Shown here one piece after another: positions 15,704-24,200 of a stretch of 41,800 bases of DNA. Numbering within the stretch: position 1 is the stretch's first letter; every line of letters starts with the position of its first letter. Source of the stretch: Gemmatimonadota bacterium (GTDB taxonomy: Bacteria > Gemmatimonadota > Gemmatimonadetes > Gemmatimonadales > GWC2-71-9). The stretch is from the NCBI GenBank assembly GCA_029863245.1, contig JAOTVV010000006.1, positions 99,362 through 141,161 of the forward strand. The letters are read 5' to 3'. The position numbers and the translations under genes were made by a program. The notes beneath the pieces are model-generated. The model made no database searches and was not told where the DNA came from. It worked only from the letters and a program-made list of their open reading frames with translations.

Positions 15704-17292
15704 GCCGGCTCCGGCTCACCTGCGTGGTCGCCGCCCTGCTGACCGCGATCACTGCACCCGGATGGGCCCAGCACCCCGCCGACGTGGCCTGGAGCAGCGG
15801 TGACATCGATACGGCCCGGCGCCTCTACGCCGAACGGCTCGCCACCGACTCCACCGATGCGCTGGCGCTCCACCGGACGGCGCTGATGCTGGCGTGGGAC
15901 GGTGACTACGCTGCGAGCCTCACCCTGTTTCAGCGCCTCCTTGCGCTCAACCCGCAACACCACGAAGCCCAGATCGACCGCGCCAGGGTCCTGGCCTGGG
16001 CAGGACGGCTAGGCGAGTCCGTTGCATCCTACGAGGCGATGCTGCGCCAATCGCCGGGGGACCGCCCGGCACGGCTCGGGCTCGCGCAGACAACGGCGTG
16101 GCTCGACGACCTCGATTCGGCCCGCGCGATCTACGCGGACCTCATCGCCTCGAACCCCACAGACATCGAGGCCCTCCAGGGGATGGCTCGCATCACCGGC
16201 TGGCAGGGTGATCTCCTCGGGGCCGAGGAACGATGGCGCGCGGTGGACGCCTTGGCGGAGGGGGATCCGACGACGCTCATCGGGCTGTCGCAAACGCTTC
16301 GCTGGCAGGGGCGTCCCGCCGCGGCGCTCGAGACCTTGCAACGCATTCCGCCCGACCAACGTGGGACGCGCGACTACGGCGAGGAGCGTCGCTCGATCGC
16401 CGCGGCAATCGGTCCCTGGGTTCGACCGGCGTTCACCTACGAAGCCGACTCGGACGATCAACGCATCGCGACCGTCGTCCTCCGCGGCACGTATCCCGTC
16501 GTGCCGCGGTTTCAGATGGGGTTCGACAGCTATTACCGGCACGCTGCCTGGAACGAGTTGATCGTGGCAGACCGCCAGGCCTGGGGGCTCGTGGCGACGG
16601 GGCGGTATCTCGCCGAGCCGGGCTGGGCGGTTGGACTGGGCGTCGGTGCCTCCGGATCGAACGGCACGGCCGCGGTGACCGAACCGGCGGTGCACGCGAG
16701 TGTTGCGAGCCCAGCACGCAACCCCATCGGTGGCGCCCTCACGTTCACCCACTCGGCGTTCGACGCCACGGCGCTCATGATCGACAGCGGCGTGACGTAT
16801 ACCGAAGGCGGGGTGAGCCTCCGCGCGGAACCCTGGCGCCTGTGGCAGTTGGAGGGCGGGTTCTCGTACGCGGACTTCCGAGGCAGCGAGGCCAACAGGC
16901 GACTCGCGGGCTACGTGGCCGGCACAAGGCGCCTCACCCCATCCTGGATCGCGGCAGCGCGGGTCCGCGGCTTTGGTTTCGAGAAGGATCTCCAGGACGG
17001 ATACTTCGATCCCAGCTCGTACCTGCACGCCGAGGCGATCGCCCGCTGGCGGCCGCTGCGCGGACCGTGGCACGTCACGGGCGAGGCGGCGCCGGGACTC
17101 GAGCAGATCACATCGACGTGGGATCCGCACGCCACGATCCGTCTCTCATTGCAGACGGCGTACGACCTCTTCCCCGGCCGGCAGGTCGGCATCTCCGCTC
17201 TCTACTCGAACGCGGGCCTCCAGAGCTTTTCCACCGGCGGAGCCGGCTACCGCTACGTGGCCGTCACGCTGTCCGGCAGTTGGGCCTTCTAA
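15700..17292 (+). CDS. TPR plus YaiO/PgaA-like outer-membrane beta-barrel
   Basis: A 530-residue exported protein. A signal peptide covers residues 1-23 (ending APGWAQ). Five or so TPR units fill about 25-235, each with the W-x2-G pattern (LAWDGDYAASLTLFQRLL, LAWAGRLGESVASYEAML, ITGWQGDLLGAEERW, LRWQGRPAAALETL). A barrel of alternating strands runs from about 240 to the C-terminal Phe (VTLSGSWAF). This layout is that of YaiO and, more broadly, PgaA and BcsC, outer-membrane proteins that pass polysaccharide to the surface. The start ATG overlaps the hydrolase stop by four bases. Together the two products would form the periplasm and outer-membrane part of a glycan export route. Confidence 0.88.
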   Translation: MSRLRLTCVVAALLTAITAPGWAQHPADVAWSSGDIDTARRLYAERLATDSTDALALHRTALMLAWDGDYAASLTLFQRLLALNPQHHEAQIDRARVLAWAGRLGESVASYEAMLRQSPGDRPARLGLAQTTAWLDDLDSARAIYADLIASNPTDIEALQGMARITGWQGDLLGAEERWRAVDALAEGDPTTLIGLSQTLRWQGRPAAALETLQRIPPDQRGTRDYGEERRSIAAAIGPWVRPAFTYEADSDDQRIATVVLRGTYPVVPRFQMGFDSYYRHAAWNELIVADRQAWGLVATGRYLAEPGWAVGLGVGASGSNGTAAVTEPAVHASVASPARNPIGGALTFTHSAFDATALMIDSGVTYTEGGVSLRAEPWRLWQLEGGFSYADFRGSEANRRLAGYVAGTRRLTPSWIAAARVRGFGFEKDLQDGYFDPSSYLHAEAIARWRPLRGPWHVTGEAAPGLEQITSTWDPHATIRLSLQTAYDLFPGRQVGISALYSNAGLQSFSTGGAGYRYVAVTLSGSWAF

Positions 17293-17300
17293 CTCGCGTG

Positions 17301-17317
17301 CTGCGGTGTGACCGCAG
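17301..17317. terminator. Small hairpin between convergent operons
   Basis: CTGCGG and CCGCAG pair across TGTGA in the 50-base gap between two convergent stops. The hairpin is symmetric in effect and could serve both directions. The stem is only 6 bp and has no T-run, so the call is weak. Confidence 0.3.
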
Positions 17318-17342
17318 GTCCCGCACGGCCCGTGATGGGCAG

Positions 17343-19271
17343 TTATCGGTTATCCACGTCCTGGAGATAAGCGAGCACCGCCTCGTGCTCTCCGCGTAGC
17401 TGGGGCAGGACTTCGTTCACGTGATCCAGGTTCGCGGATGTCGCCGCCGATTCCACATGACTCAATAACGCGGCAAGGCTCTCGGCCCGCACCGTCGCAG
17501 CAGCCGATCGATAGGCGTGAGCCGCCGCCCGGATCGCCACCGCATTACCGGTCCCGAGCGCCTCCTCGAGCTCGCGCATCCGTCCCGGTGCATCGGCCAG
17601 GAACACGCCGAGGATGCTGTCCGCCGAATCCTCGATACCGGCCTCGCGCATCACCCGTCGGAACTCGTGTAGCTCGACGGGTGCGGTCGGGTCTGCCGAT
17701 GCCATCGTCACGGCCTCTCGCTCCGTTCCCAGTTCCTCCACGACGCGCACCAGATCCTGGGGCCGAAACGGCTTGGACAGAAAGGCCGTGAACCCGCTTC
17801 CGTAAAAGGCCTCGGATCCACGGAACTCGGTGTGCGCGGTCATCGCGATGATCGGTGTGTCGGCTGTCGACTCGATCTCGCGGAGCCGGGCCGTTGCGGT
17901 CACTCCGTCAACTTCCGGCATCTCGACATCCATGAGGATCGCATCATACCGGTTCCGCCCAGCCGCTTCGATGGCTCGCCCTCCGTGCTCTACGAGGTCG
18001 ACTTGGTGACCGCGCTTCGTCAGGGCAATCGACGCGAGCTGGCGATTCACCTCATTGTCGTCCGCCACCAGCACGCGCAGGCGGCGCCGGCTCTCGGCAA
18101 TCGAGTGGCGCGTCACCAGATCCTCGAGACTCGCCGCCATCACCGTCCGGATCGCGCCAAAGAGCTCCTTCTCGGATATCGGCTTGGTGAAGTAGGCTTG
18201 AGCACCCACTTCCCGGCACCGCTGACCGTGGCCACGCTCGCCCCGGGCGGCGAGTATCATGACGCGGGTCTCGGACAGGTCGGGGTCATTGCGGATGCGG
18301 CGGGTCACCTCGAATCCGTCCTGTCGATCCAACCACGCGTCGAGGATGGCGAAATGCATGGGCTCACCGGCGATCCTGGCCCGATGCAGTTCCGTGTAGC
18401 CCTCCTCCAAACTCGAGGCCGTGCGCACCGTGACGCTGGCCTCGCCGAGCGTCTGCCGAATGAACTCACGGCTCGTCGGATTCCCATCCACCACGAGCAC
18501 GCGGAGTCGGTCCAGTGGGACAGTGGCCGGCGATACCACCTCCAGCATTCGCTCGTCGATTTGCTTCAGCGCGACCGTGAACGCAAACTCGCTTCCTTTC
18601 CCCACCTCGCTCGTCATTATGAGATCCCCGCCCATCAGCTGTGCCAGCTTGCGAGCGATTGGGAGGCCGAGGCCCGTGCCGCCGTACTTCCGCGACACAC
18701 TGGCTTGGGCCTGCGTGAACTCCTCGAAGATCGCCTCATGCTTGTCGGTCGGGATGCCGATACCCGTATCGCGCACCGCGAAGCGCACCGCCGTCCGAGC
18801 GCTGCGGCTGGCCTGCGTAGTGAGGAGCACGAAGACGCCCCCCTCACTCGTGAACTTGATGGCGTTTCCGATCAGGTTGGTGAGGATCTGGCGGAGTCGG
18901 CTGGGATCGCCGCGGACGGCCCGTGGGACCTCCGGGGCGATCTCGTAACTCAGCGCGATCCCCCGCTCGAACGCCCGTACCCGAAGCAACTGGACTGTGG
19001 AATCGACGAGCTGACCGAGGTCAAAGGCGACGTCCTCCAGTTCGATCCGATCGCGCTCGAGTTTGGTGTAGTCCAGGATGTCGTTGACCAGCGTGAGCAA
19101 CGAGCCGGCCGACACCCGGATGAGCTCGACGGATCGCTCCTGTTCTGCGGAGAGATCGGTATCAAGGAGAAGCTCCACGAGCCCGACCAGTCCGTTCAGC
19201 GGTGTACGGATCTCGTGACTCACCCTCGAGATCAGACCCCACTCCGCGCTGTGCGCCGGGCGGTCAGCCAT
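17343..19271 (-). CDS. Sensorless hybrid histidine kinase (HisKA-HATPase-REC-REC-HPt)
   Basis: A 642-residue soluble phosphorelay kinase. HisKA comes right at the N-terminus, with the phospho-His about residue 19 in SRVSHEIRTPLNG. HATPase boxes are ILTNLIGNAIKFTSEG, RDTGIGIP and YGGTGLGLPIARKL. Receiver 1 (about 255-375) has Asp in FAILDAWLDRQDG but a VVDGN acidic site instead of DD. Receiver 2 (about 398-518) is canonical (VADDN, Asp in LMDVEMPEVDG, FLSKPF). The HPt helix carries His in AAAHAYRSAAATV. There is no sensing or membrane domain, so it probably takes its cue from a partner. The start is ATG 19271; a GTG precedes it. It overlaps the GT2 gene by 8 bases and ends the operon. Confidence 0.96.
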   Translation of the reverse strand: MADRPAHSAEWGLISRVSHEIRTPLNGLVGLVELLLDTDLSAEQERSVELIRVSAGSLLTLVNDILDYTKLERDRIELEDVAFDLGQLVDSTVQLLRVRAFERGIALSYEIAPEVPRAVRGDPSRLRQILTNLIGNAIKFTSEGGVFVLLTTQASRSARTAVRFAVRDTGIGIPTDKHEAIFEEFTQAQASVSRKYGGTGLGLPIARKLAQLMGGDLIMTSEVGKGSEFAFTVALKQIDERMLEVVSPATVPLDRLRVLVVDGNPTSREFIRQTLGEASVTVRTASSLEEGYTELHRARIAGEPMHFAILDAWLDRQDGFEVTRRIRNDPDLSETRVMILAARGERGHGQRCREVGAQAYFTKPISEKELFGAIRTVMAASLEDLVTRHSIAESRRRLRVLVADDNEVNRQLASIALTKRGHQVDLVEHGGRAIEAAGRNRYDAILMDVEMPEVDGVTATARLREIESTADTPIIAMTAHTEFRGSEAFYGSGFTAFLSKPFRPQDLVRVVEELGTEREAVTMASADPTAPVELHEFRRVMREAGIEDSADSILGVFLADAPGRMRELEEALGTGNAVAIRAAAHAYRSAAATVRAESLAALLSHVESAATSANLDHVNEVLPQLRGEHEAVLAYLQDVDNR

Positions 19272-20769
19272 CACCTGTCCTCCGTGTGGACGGTGAACGG
19301 TCTAGCGGTGCCTGGCCGCTGCCGGGTCCGCGTGGCCCGGAGGGCGAAAAGCCTTTTCGTGTCATTTCTCCCCAGCCTTGCACGCCCCGCAGTGCCGAGA
19401 TCAATCCGTGCAGCCGCCACAGTGAAATCAACTGCCGGTACCCGAAATTCTCGACGGCGGCCACCACGAAGAGCCGTACGAGATCCGACACCCGGGGGTA
19501 TCGGCGGAAGCCCAGCTCCTCGAGTCCGACCGCCGCAATGGACAACACCATCCCGAACACAAACGCGGCCATCAGAAACGCGGCGGCGTGCAGGTACGAA
19601 ACGAGACCCAGAGCCATTGTCAGCACAAAGGCGCCGTAGCCCACGATCTCCACCAGGAGGCCAAGGGTTTCTAGAAACAGGAAGTACGGATACGCCAACC
19701 ACCCGATTCGTCCGTAGCGCGGGTTGAACAGCATGCGCCGGTGACGCATCAGGCTCTCGGCCATGCCGCGCTGCCAGCGGTCTCGCTGCCGCGCCAGCAC
19801 ACGAAGCGTCTCCGGGCATTCGGTCCAGGCCACCGGGTCGGGAACGAAACTGATCCGGTAGGGAATCTTGTGCTCGCGGCAGTAGCGGTGGAGACGAACC
19901 ACGAGCTCCATGTCCTCTCCGACGGTTGCGCCGGACGTCTGGGGTGACGCGTACCCGCCCGCCGCCACCACGGTTTCCCGGCGGAACACGCCGAACGCGC
20001 CCGAGATGATCAGGGTGGCATCGAGCACCGACCACCCCATGCGTCCGGCGAGGAACGAACGCAGATACTCGAGCACCTGGAACCGCGCCCACCAGTTCCG
20101 CGGGAACCGCACTTCGGTGACGCGCGCTTCGCTTACGGTACATCCGTTGACGATCCGGATCACCCCTCCTGCGGCGATCGTGCGCCGGTCCTCCAGGAAC
20201 GGCCGGACGATCCGCGTGAGTGCGTCGCGTTCCAGCAAACTGTCGGCGTCCACGGCGCAGAACAGCGGGGTGACACACAGGTTCACACCGGAATTGAGCG
20301 CATCCGCCTTGCCACCGTTCTCCTTGTCGATCACCCACAGGTTGGGATGACGCTTGCTCTGGTACACCTTGCGAATCCGCTTGGTGGCGAGGTCTGCCGT
20401 CGGCAGGCGCGCGGCGGGGACGAGGTCGAACGCCTCCTGCATCCGGGAGAGCGTGTTGTCTCGCGACCCGTCGTTGACGAACAAGATCTCGAACCGCTGG
20501 TATTCGAGGCTGAGCAAGGAGTGTGCGGCCTCGACACACGTCGGCTCCTCGTTGTATGCCGGCGCGATGATTGTGACCGGCGGAATGCCTTCCGACGAAA
20601 GCAACTCACCCAAGTCGAGCGACTTGAGACGCTCGACGTAGCGGCGGATGTCCCGGAACGCGATGAGGCTCGTGAGGAGGTACGCCGTGTTCAGGACGAC
20701 GAAATACACGAGCACGAGACCGTTGAACGCGGCGAGCAGCACGAGCACGACGCTCACCACCCCGGTCAT
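19264..20769 (-). CDS. Processive family 2 glycosyltransferase (polysaccharide synthase)
   Basis: A 501-residue inner-membrane GT2 enzyme of the PgaC/BcsA/hyaluronan-synthase type. An N-terminal helix pair (about 5-38) precedes the cytoplasmic catalytic domain: APAYNEEP, Asp100 in FVNDGSRD, the metal-binding DAD at 174-176, VGEDMEL with Asp286, and QRDRW at 328-332. Three or four C-terminal membrane helices (about 360-440) form the transfer channel. The QxxRW motif marks a processive, chain-building enzyme. There is no PilZ domain, so c-di-GMP would not bind here directly. The sugar polymerised is unknown. The start overlaps the HEAT gene by ATGA, and its C-terminal tail (Ser/Arg/Gly-rich) is unordered. 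Confidence 0.96.
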   Translation of the reverse strand: MTGVVSVVLVLLAAFNGLVLVYFVVLNTAYLLTSLIAFRDIRRYVERLKSLDLGELLSSEGIPPVTIIAPAYNEEPTCVEAAHSLLSLEYQRFEILFVNDGSRDNTLSRMQEAFDLVPAARLPTADLATKRIRKVYQSKRHPNLWVIDKENGGKADALNSGVNLCVTPLFCAVDADSLLERDALTRIVRPFLEDRRTIAAGGVIRIVNGCTVSEARVTEVRFPRNWWARFQVLEYLRSFLAGRMGWSVLDATLIISGAFGVFRRETVVAAGGYASPQTSGATVGEDMELVVRLHRYCREHKIPYRISFVPDPVAWTECPETLRVLARQRDRWQRGMAESLMRHRRMLFNPRYGRIGWLAYPYFLFLETLGLLVEIVGYGAFVLTMALGLVSYLHAAAFLMAAFVFGMVLSIAAVGLEELGFRRYPRVSDLVRLFVVAAVENFGYRQLISLWRLHGLISALRGVQGWGEMTRKGFSPSGPRGPGSGQAPLDRSPSTRRTGDG

Positions 20770-21824
20770 CCGCCCACCTCGGAGAGCACTTGCAAGGCGA
20801 GGGTGGCGCGGGGCCCACCCGACACCGCCAACTGCTGCAACGCATCGATGTCGCCCGCATCACGCAGGGCACGGGCGGCGTGGATGGCGACCCACCGGGA
20901 GTCGTCCTCACACGCAATCCGGAGGAGCTCGAGGTCTTCTTTGTCCCCAACATTGCCCAGCGCGCTCGCCGCGGTGGCCCGCACGTAGAAATCCGACGCC
21001 GTGAGAAACGGCAGCACGGCCGAGCGATGATCTCGGTGCCCCACTCTGCCGATCAAGCGTAGTGCCGCTGCCAGCAGCTCCCGGTCCGACGCCTGTGCGA
21101 GCACCCGAACGGCGATGTCCCCACCAGCGAGATCGTTGAGGTAACCGAGGGCCGTGGCCGCAACGGCGCGCACCTCCGGTGGGCGCTTGGCGTCTGCGAG
21201 TACCGCTCGCAGCGCGGGCGTTGCGCCGGCACCGATGCTCGCGAGCATCGACGCCAGGAAGTTTGGACTCCACGCCGTGAATCGATCGAGGTGGTCGAGC
21301 ACCGGCGCGACGTAATCGGGATCCTTACTCCCGGCCAACGCCCGGGCGGCCACCATGGAAACCAAGGGTGAATCATCACCGAGGGCGGCAGCGACGATGT
21401 CGGCATAGTCGGGGAGTCCGAGAGTCCCTAGTGTCCGCACGGCGCGCGCCCGCCGGCGCGCGTCCCGATGCTGTGCACGCGGCACCACCAGGGGCAGGTA
21501 CGGCCGGGCCAGATCCTGTAGTCGCTCGCGCTCGGGACCGGTCAGCCGGCGGGCGTAGCGCATGATGTAGCTCACGCAGAATAGCTCTTCGCCCTCTGCC
21601 ACGAGCGCATGAACCGTCGATGGATCGCGGTCCTCAGCCAGCATCTCGAGGATTACATCCTCCCACCTGGCTTCCAGCACGCTCCACTTTTCGGCGCGAC
21701 GTTGATGGTGCAGGCGGAGCAGCACTACCGACCCGGCAAAACCCAGCGCGAACAGCATCAGGATCCCGATGCCTATCGCGAGTAGGAGCAGGAGCTGTTC
21801 GCCGAGACCGAAATTCAGGGGCAT
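20766..21824 (-). CDS. Membrane-anchored HEAT-repeat protein
   Basis: A 352-residue protein with one N-terminal membrane helix (about 8-36, EQLLLLLAIGIGILMLF onward) and a cytoplasmic-looking superhelix of HEAT-type repeats from about residue 115. Repeat units are recognisable: RRRARAVRTLGTLGLPDYADIV, PLVSMVAARALAGSKD, PPEVRAVAATALGYLND, DFYVRATAASALGNVGD and RWVAIHAARALRDAGD. HEAT superhelices bind other proteins and have no catalytic residues. The position between the regulator and the synthase, with ATGA coupling to the synthase, points to a scaffold or regulatory partner of the glycosyltransferase. It could take the place of the small PgaD-type subunit. That is inference. Confidence 0.9.
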   Translation of the reverse strand: MPLNFGLGEQLLLLLAIGIGILMLFALGFAGSVVLLRLHHQRRAEKWSVLEARWEDVILEMLAEDRDPSTVHALVAEGEELFCVSYIMRYARRLTGPERERLQDLARPYLPLVVPRAQHRDARRRARAVRTLGTLGLPDYADIVAAALGDDSPLVSMVAARALAGSKDPDYVAPVLDHLDRFTAWSPNFLASMLASIGAGATPALRAVLADAKRPPEVRAVAATALGYLNDLAGGDIAVRVLAQASDRELLAAALRLIGRVGHRDHRSAVLPFLTASDFYVRATAASALGNVGDKEDLELLRIACEDDSRWVAIHAARALRDAGDIDALQQLAVSGGPRATLALQVLSEVGG

Positions 21825-21840
21825 GGTCAGATGCGCTCGG

Positions 21841-23865
21841 TCACGCCGGCGACGAGGAGACTCGCCGGCGCAGCAAGCGCTGCACCCGGGCCAGGAGCTC
21901 CACCGGCGAAAAGGGTTTGGTCATGTAATCGCTGGCGCCGAGGCTGAAGGCCCGCACGATGTCCTCTTCGCGGCCAAGGCTCGTCAGCATCAGGATCGGC
22001 ACGGCCTCGTACTGCGGCAACGCCCGCAGGCGCTTCACCAGCTCGAAGCCGTCGAGCCCGGGCATCCGGATGTCCGAAATGCAGAGACCGAACGTCACTT
22101 GTTCCGCGGCCTCGAGCGCCAGAGTACCGGACTCACAGTGCACAACTTCGAACCCGGCCCGCTCGAGCCGATGCCGCACGAGGGTCGCCGTGACCCGATC
22201 GTCTTCGGCAACGAGCACAGTGGTTGGGGTCTCGGTGGACTCGTCTTCGACGGACACCACCCGGGACGGCCCTCCACTCTTGGCCCGGCTCAGCGCACGA
22301 TCGGCGGTGGCCACGGCCTCTTCCATCGAGGTAAGCGGGCTGGCCGTGGCAATCCCCGCGGAGAACGTGATGGGAATCTCGGTTCCGTCCGGTGCAGTGG
22401 GCGGCGATGTGGTGAGCAGGGCCTGCGCCCTGGTGAGCAGGCGCGTCGCGGTTGCCGGATCCGACTGCGGGAAGAGCACCACGAACTCGTCGTCACGCCA
22501 CCGGGCAACGACGTCGGTATCACGGAGGACACCGGACAGGAGCTCGCGCATCTGACGCAGCACCCGGTCACCGATGTCCCGGCCGTGCTCGCGATTCACT
22601 GCGGAAATGGCATCCAAATCGAGCAGCGCGAGTGCCGTGGGTGTCGGATCCTCCGTCCGGGCGGTGACCTCACGCTCGTATGCTTCGGCGAACGCCGCGC
22701 GATTCAGGGCCGCGGTCACCGGATCCGCCGCCGCCGCGATCGGGACCAAGCCGCCCTCGAGTAGTGCATTGGCCGCCTTTGCCAGTGCCGCCCCGTCAAT
22801 CGGTTTCTCGAACCAGTCGGCAACGCCAAGCCCGAGACACTCCACCCTTGCCCGCTCGCCCACCTTGGAGGCCACCATGATCACGGGAATGGCGGCGGTG
22901 GTCCGCTGGCGGCTGAGCCGGGTGTACACGGCTCGGCCGTCGGCGTCCGGGAGCACGAGTGACAGGACGACGAGCGCCACGTCGTGTCGTGCCAACGCCC
23001 GCTCCGCGTCGGCCGCAGAATCGACCGCAATGATCTCGCGGCCCGGGCCGGCCAGGGCCGACTTGGCCACCTTCCGGGTACTGCGGTCGTCGTCGACCAC
23101 GAGGATGGTGGTCTCCGGCCCGATCAAGAGCGCGGGCTCCTCGTCCGGCACAGGCTCGCCTGCCTCGACCCACTCCACTTCCTCTGCAGCCAACGCCGGT
23201 GCCACCGCGGCAACTTGCTCCGGCCCAGGTCGCGTCGGCGGTTCCGGCTCGGATTCCTCTGGGGCCTGAGCCGGGGCCGGTGGGGCGATCTCTGACGGCT
23301 CGAGTTGCGGGGGCTTCCCGCGTTTGGCCGTCCGCGCGGGCCAGCTCGGAGCCACTGGCTCGTCCGGCGGTGGTACCGGGGCGGCGTCGGCTCGCTCGGG
23401 CTCTGCCACGCCCAAACCCAGTGCCCGCAGCAGCGCGCTCGCCTGCCGTTGCTCCGCAGCGCTCATACCGTCAACGGCGTCGGCGACGGCGCGGACATGT
23501 TCCGGGACGATGCGGTCCATCAGGCGCTGCCCGTCTTCGGTCAACACCGCGAACCGCGCCCGGCGGTCGGTGGGACTGGGCCGCCGCGTCACCAGCCCTC
23601 GCGACTCGAGCCGGTCGACGAGATAGGTCATGCCACCGCTCGACACCAACACGTGGCGTTGGAGCTCGCCGAGCAGCATCGGGCCCTGGCGATGGAGCGC
23701 CTGGAGCGCACCAAACTCGGCCAGCGTCAGGTCATGCCGGCTCGCATGCTGGGCCACCCGGGCCTCAACCACGGTATGGGCTCTGGCCAACACCGCCCAG
23801 AACTCCGTGGCCGAGTTCGCACTTGGGGTGGGTCCAGGACGGCCAGACCCCTCAGTGCTATTCAT
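21841..23865 (-). CDS. MarR-REC-GGDEF-REC fusion regulator
   Basis: A 674-residue soluble protein with an uncommon domain order. Residues 18-150 form a MarR-family winged helix (LTLAEFGALQALHRQGPML, VSSGGMTYLVDRLESRGLV, PTDRRARFAVLTEDG). A long Pro/Glu-rich linker runs from 152 to 250. Receiver 1 (252-372) has VVDDD, but Ser302 replaces the phospho-acceptor Asp (VVLSLVLPD). A GGDEF-fold domain (about 378-540) has the signature RDDEF at 457-461 in place of GGDEF. Receiver 2 (548-668) is intact, with AEDD, Asp598 in ISDIRMPG and MTKPF. The GGDEF part is probably a non-catalytic sensor or interaction module. It is the first gene of the HEAT/GT2/kinase operon, and the downstream hybrid kinase may phosphorylate receiver 2. 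MarR binding to its own promoter is likely. Confidence 0.95.
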   Translation of the reverse strand: MNSTEGSGRPGPTPSANSATEFWAVLARAHTVVEARVAQHASRHDLTLAEFGALQALHRQGPMLLGELQRHVLVSSGGMTYLVDRLESRGLVTRRPSPTDRRARFAVLTEDGQRLMDRIVPEHVRAVADAVDGMSAAEQRQASALLRALGLGVAEPERADAAPVPPPDEPVAPSWPARTAKRGKPPQLEPSEIAPPAPAQAPEESEPEPPTRPGPEQVAAVAPALAAEEVEWVEAGEPVPDEEPALLIGPETTILVVDDDRSTRKVAKSALAGPGREIIAVDSAADAERALARHDVALVVLSLVLPDADGRAVYTRLSRQRTTAAIPVIMVASKVGERARVECLGLGVADWFEKPIDGAALAKAANALLEGGLVPIAAAADPVTAALNRAAFAEAYEREVTARTEDPTPTALALLDLDAISAVNREHGRDIGDRVLRQMRELLSGVLRDTDVVARWRDDEFVVLFPQSDPATATRLLTRAQALLTTSPPTAPDGTEIPITFSAGIATASPLTSMEEAVATADRALSRAKSGGPSRVVSVEDESTETPTTVLVAEDDRVTATLVRHRLERAGFEVVHCESGTLALEAAEQVTFGLCISDIRMPGLDGFELVKRLRALPQYEAVPILMLTSLGREEDIVRAFSLGASDYMTKPFSPVELLARVQRLLRRRVSSSPA

Positions 23866-23892
23866 CTTGGTGATAAGATACTTGTTACCGAG
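23866..23892 (-). promoter_or_regulatory. Inverted repeat over the MarR-fusion promoter (candidate operator)
   Basis: CTTGGTGATAAG (23866-23877) and CTTGTTACCGAG (23881-23892) are imperfect inverted arms, 9 of 12 positions complementary, with a 3-base centre. The repeat abuts the start codon, covers the -10 element and reaches into the spacer. A MarR-family dimer would suit a site of this size. Autoregulation is inference. Confidence 0.5.
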
Positions 23893-23902
23893 ATCTGGTC
23901 AA
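23875..23902 (-). promoter_or_regulatory. Promoter of the MarR-fusion operon
   Basis: Reading leftward, TTGACC (23902-23897) and TATCTT (23880-23875) are separated by 16 bases. The -10 lies only 9 bases before the ATG at 23865 and there is no ribosome site between, so the mRNA would start within a few bases of the ATG, that is, leaderless or nearly so. Confidence 0.55.
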
Positions 23903-24200
23903 CGGCCAGATTCTTGGGGACCGACTTGAGGGTCCGGTTGGGCGCTATCCGAGCGCCAACGACCCGTGCGACGGCCGCTGGAGGGCTCTGGGGTGGCGCT
24001 ATGGCAAGTGGATCAACAACCCCAGCTGGCGTTTGGAGCACCCGCCGCACCTGGCCAGTCGGTCAGTATGCCGCTTCGTGGGCCCCTCGCGACGCTCGGC
24101 GCAGACCACACCCGACGGATCCCCATGCAGCCCAGCCACGAAGGCCTTCGGAAGGGGCTGACCCGCTGGTCAGCACAAATGGCTGTCTACAGGTGCTGTC
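23903..24200. other. Non-coding stretch, nothing recognised
   Basis: Between the promoter of the MarR-fusion operon and the end of the Cys-rich gene, open frames on both strands lack family motifs or ribosome sites. No RNA gene, repeat or terminator was recognised. Confidence 0.5.

Noticed and set aside
17832..19727. Long open frame (631 codons) on the plus strand, antisense to the hybrid kinase and GT2 genes
   Set aside because: It lacks any family motif. The opposite strand encodes two complete, motif-rich enzymes. Long antisense frames are expected at this GC content.
21841..23865. Active diguanylate cyclase
   Set aside because: The signature reads RDDEF; both glycines needed for GTP binding are replaced, so activity is unlikely.
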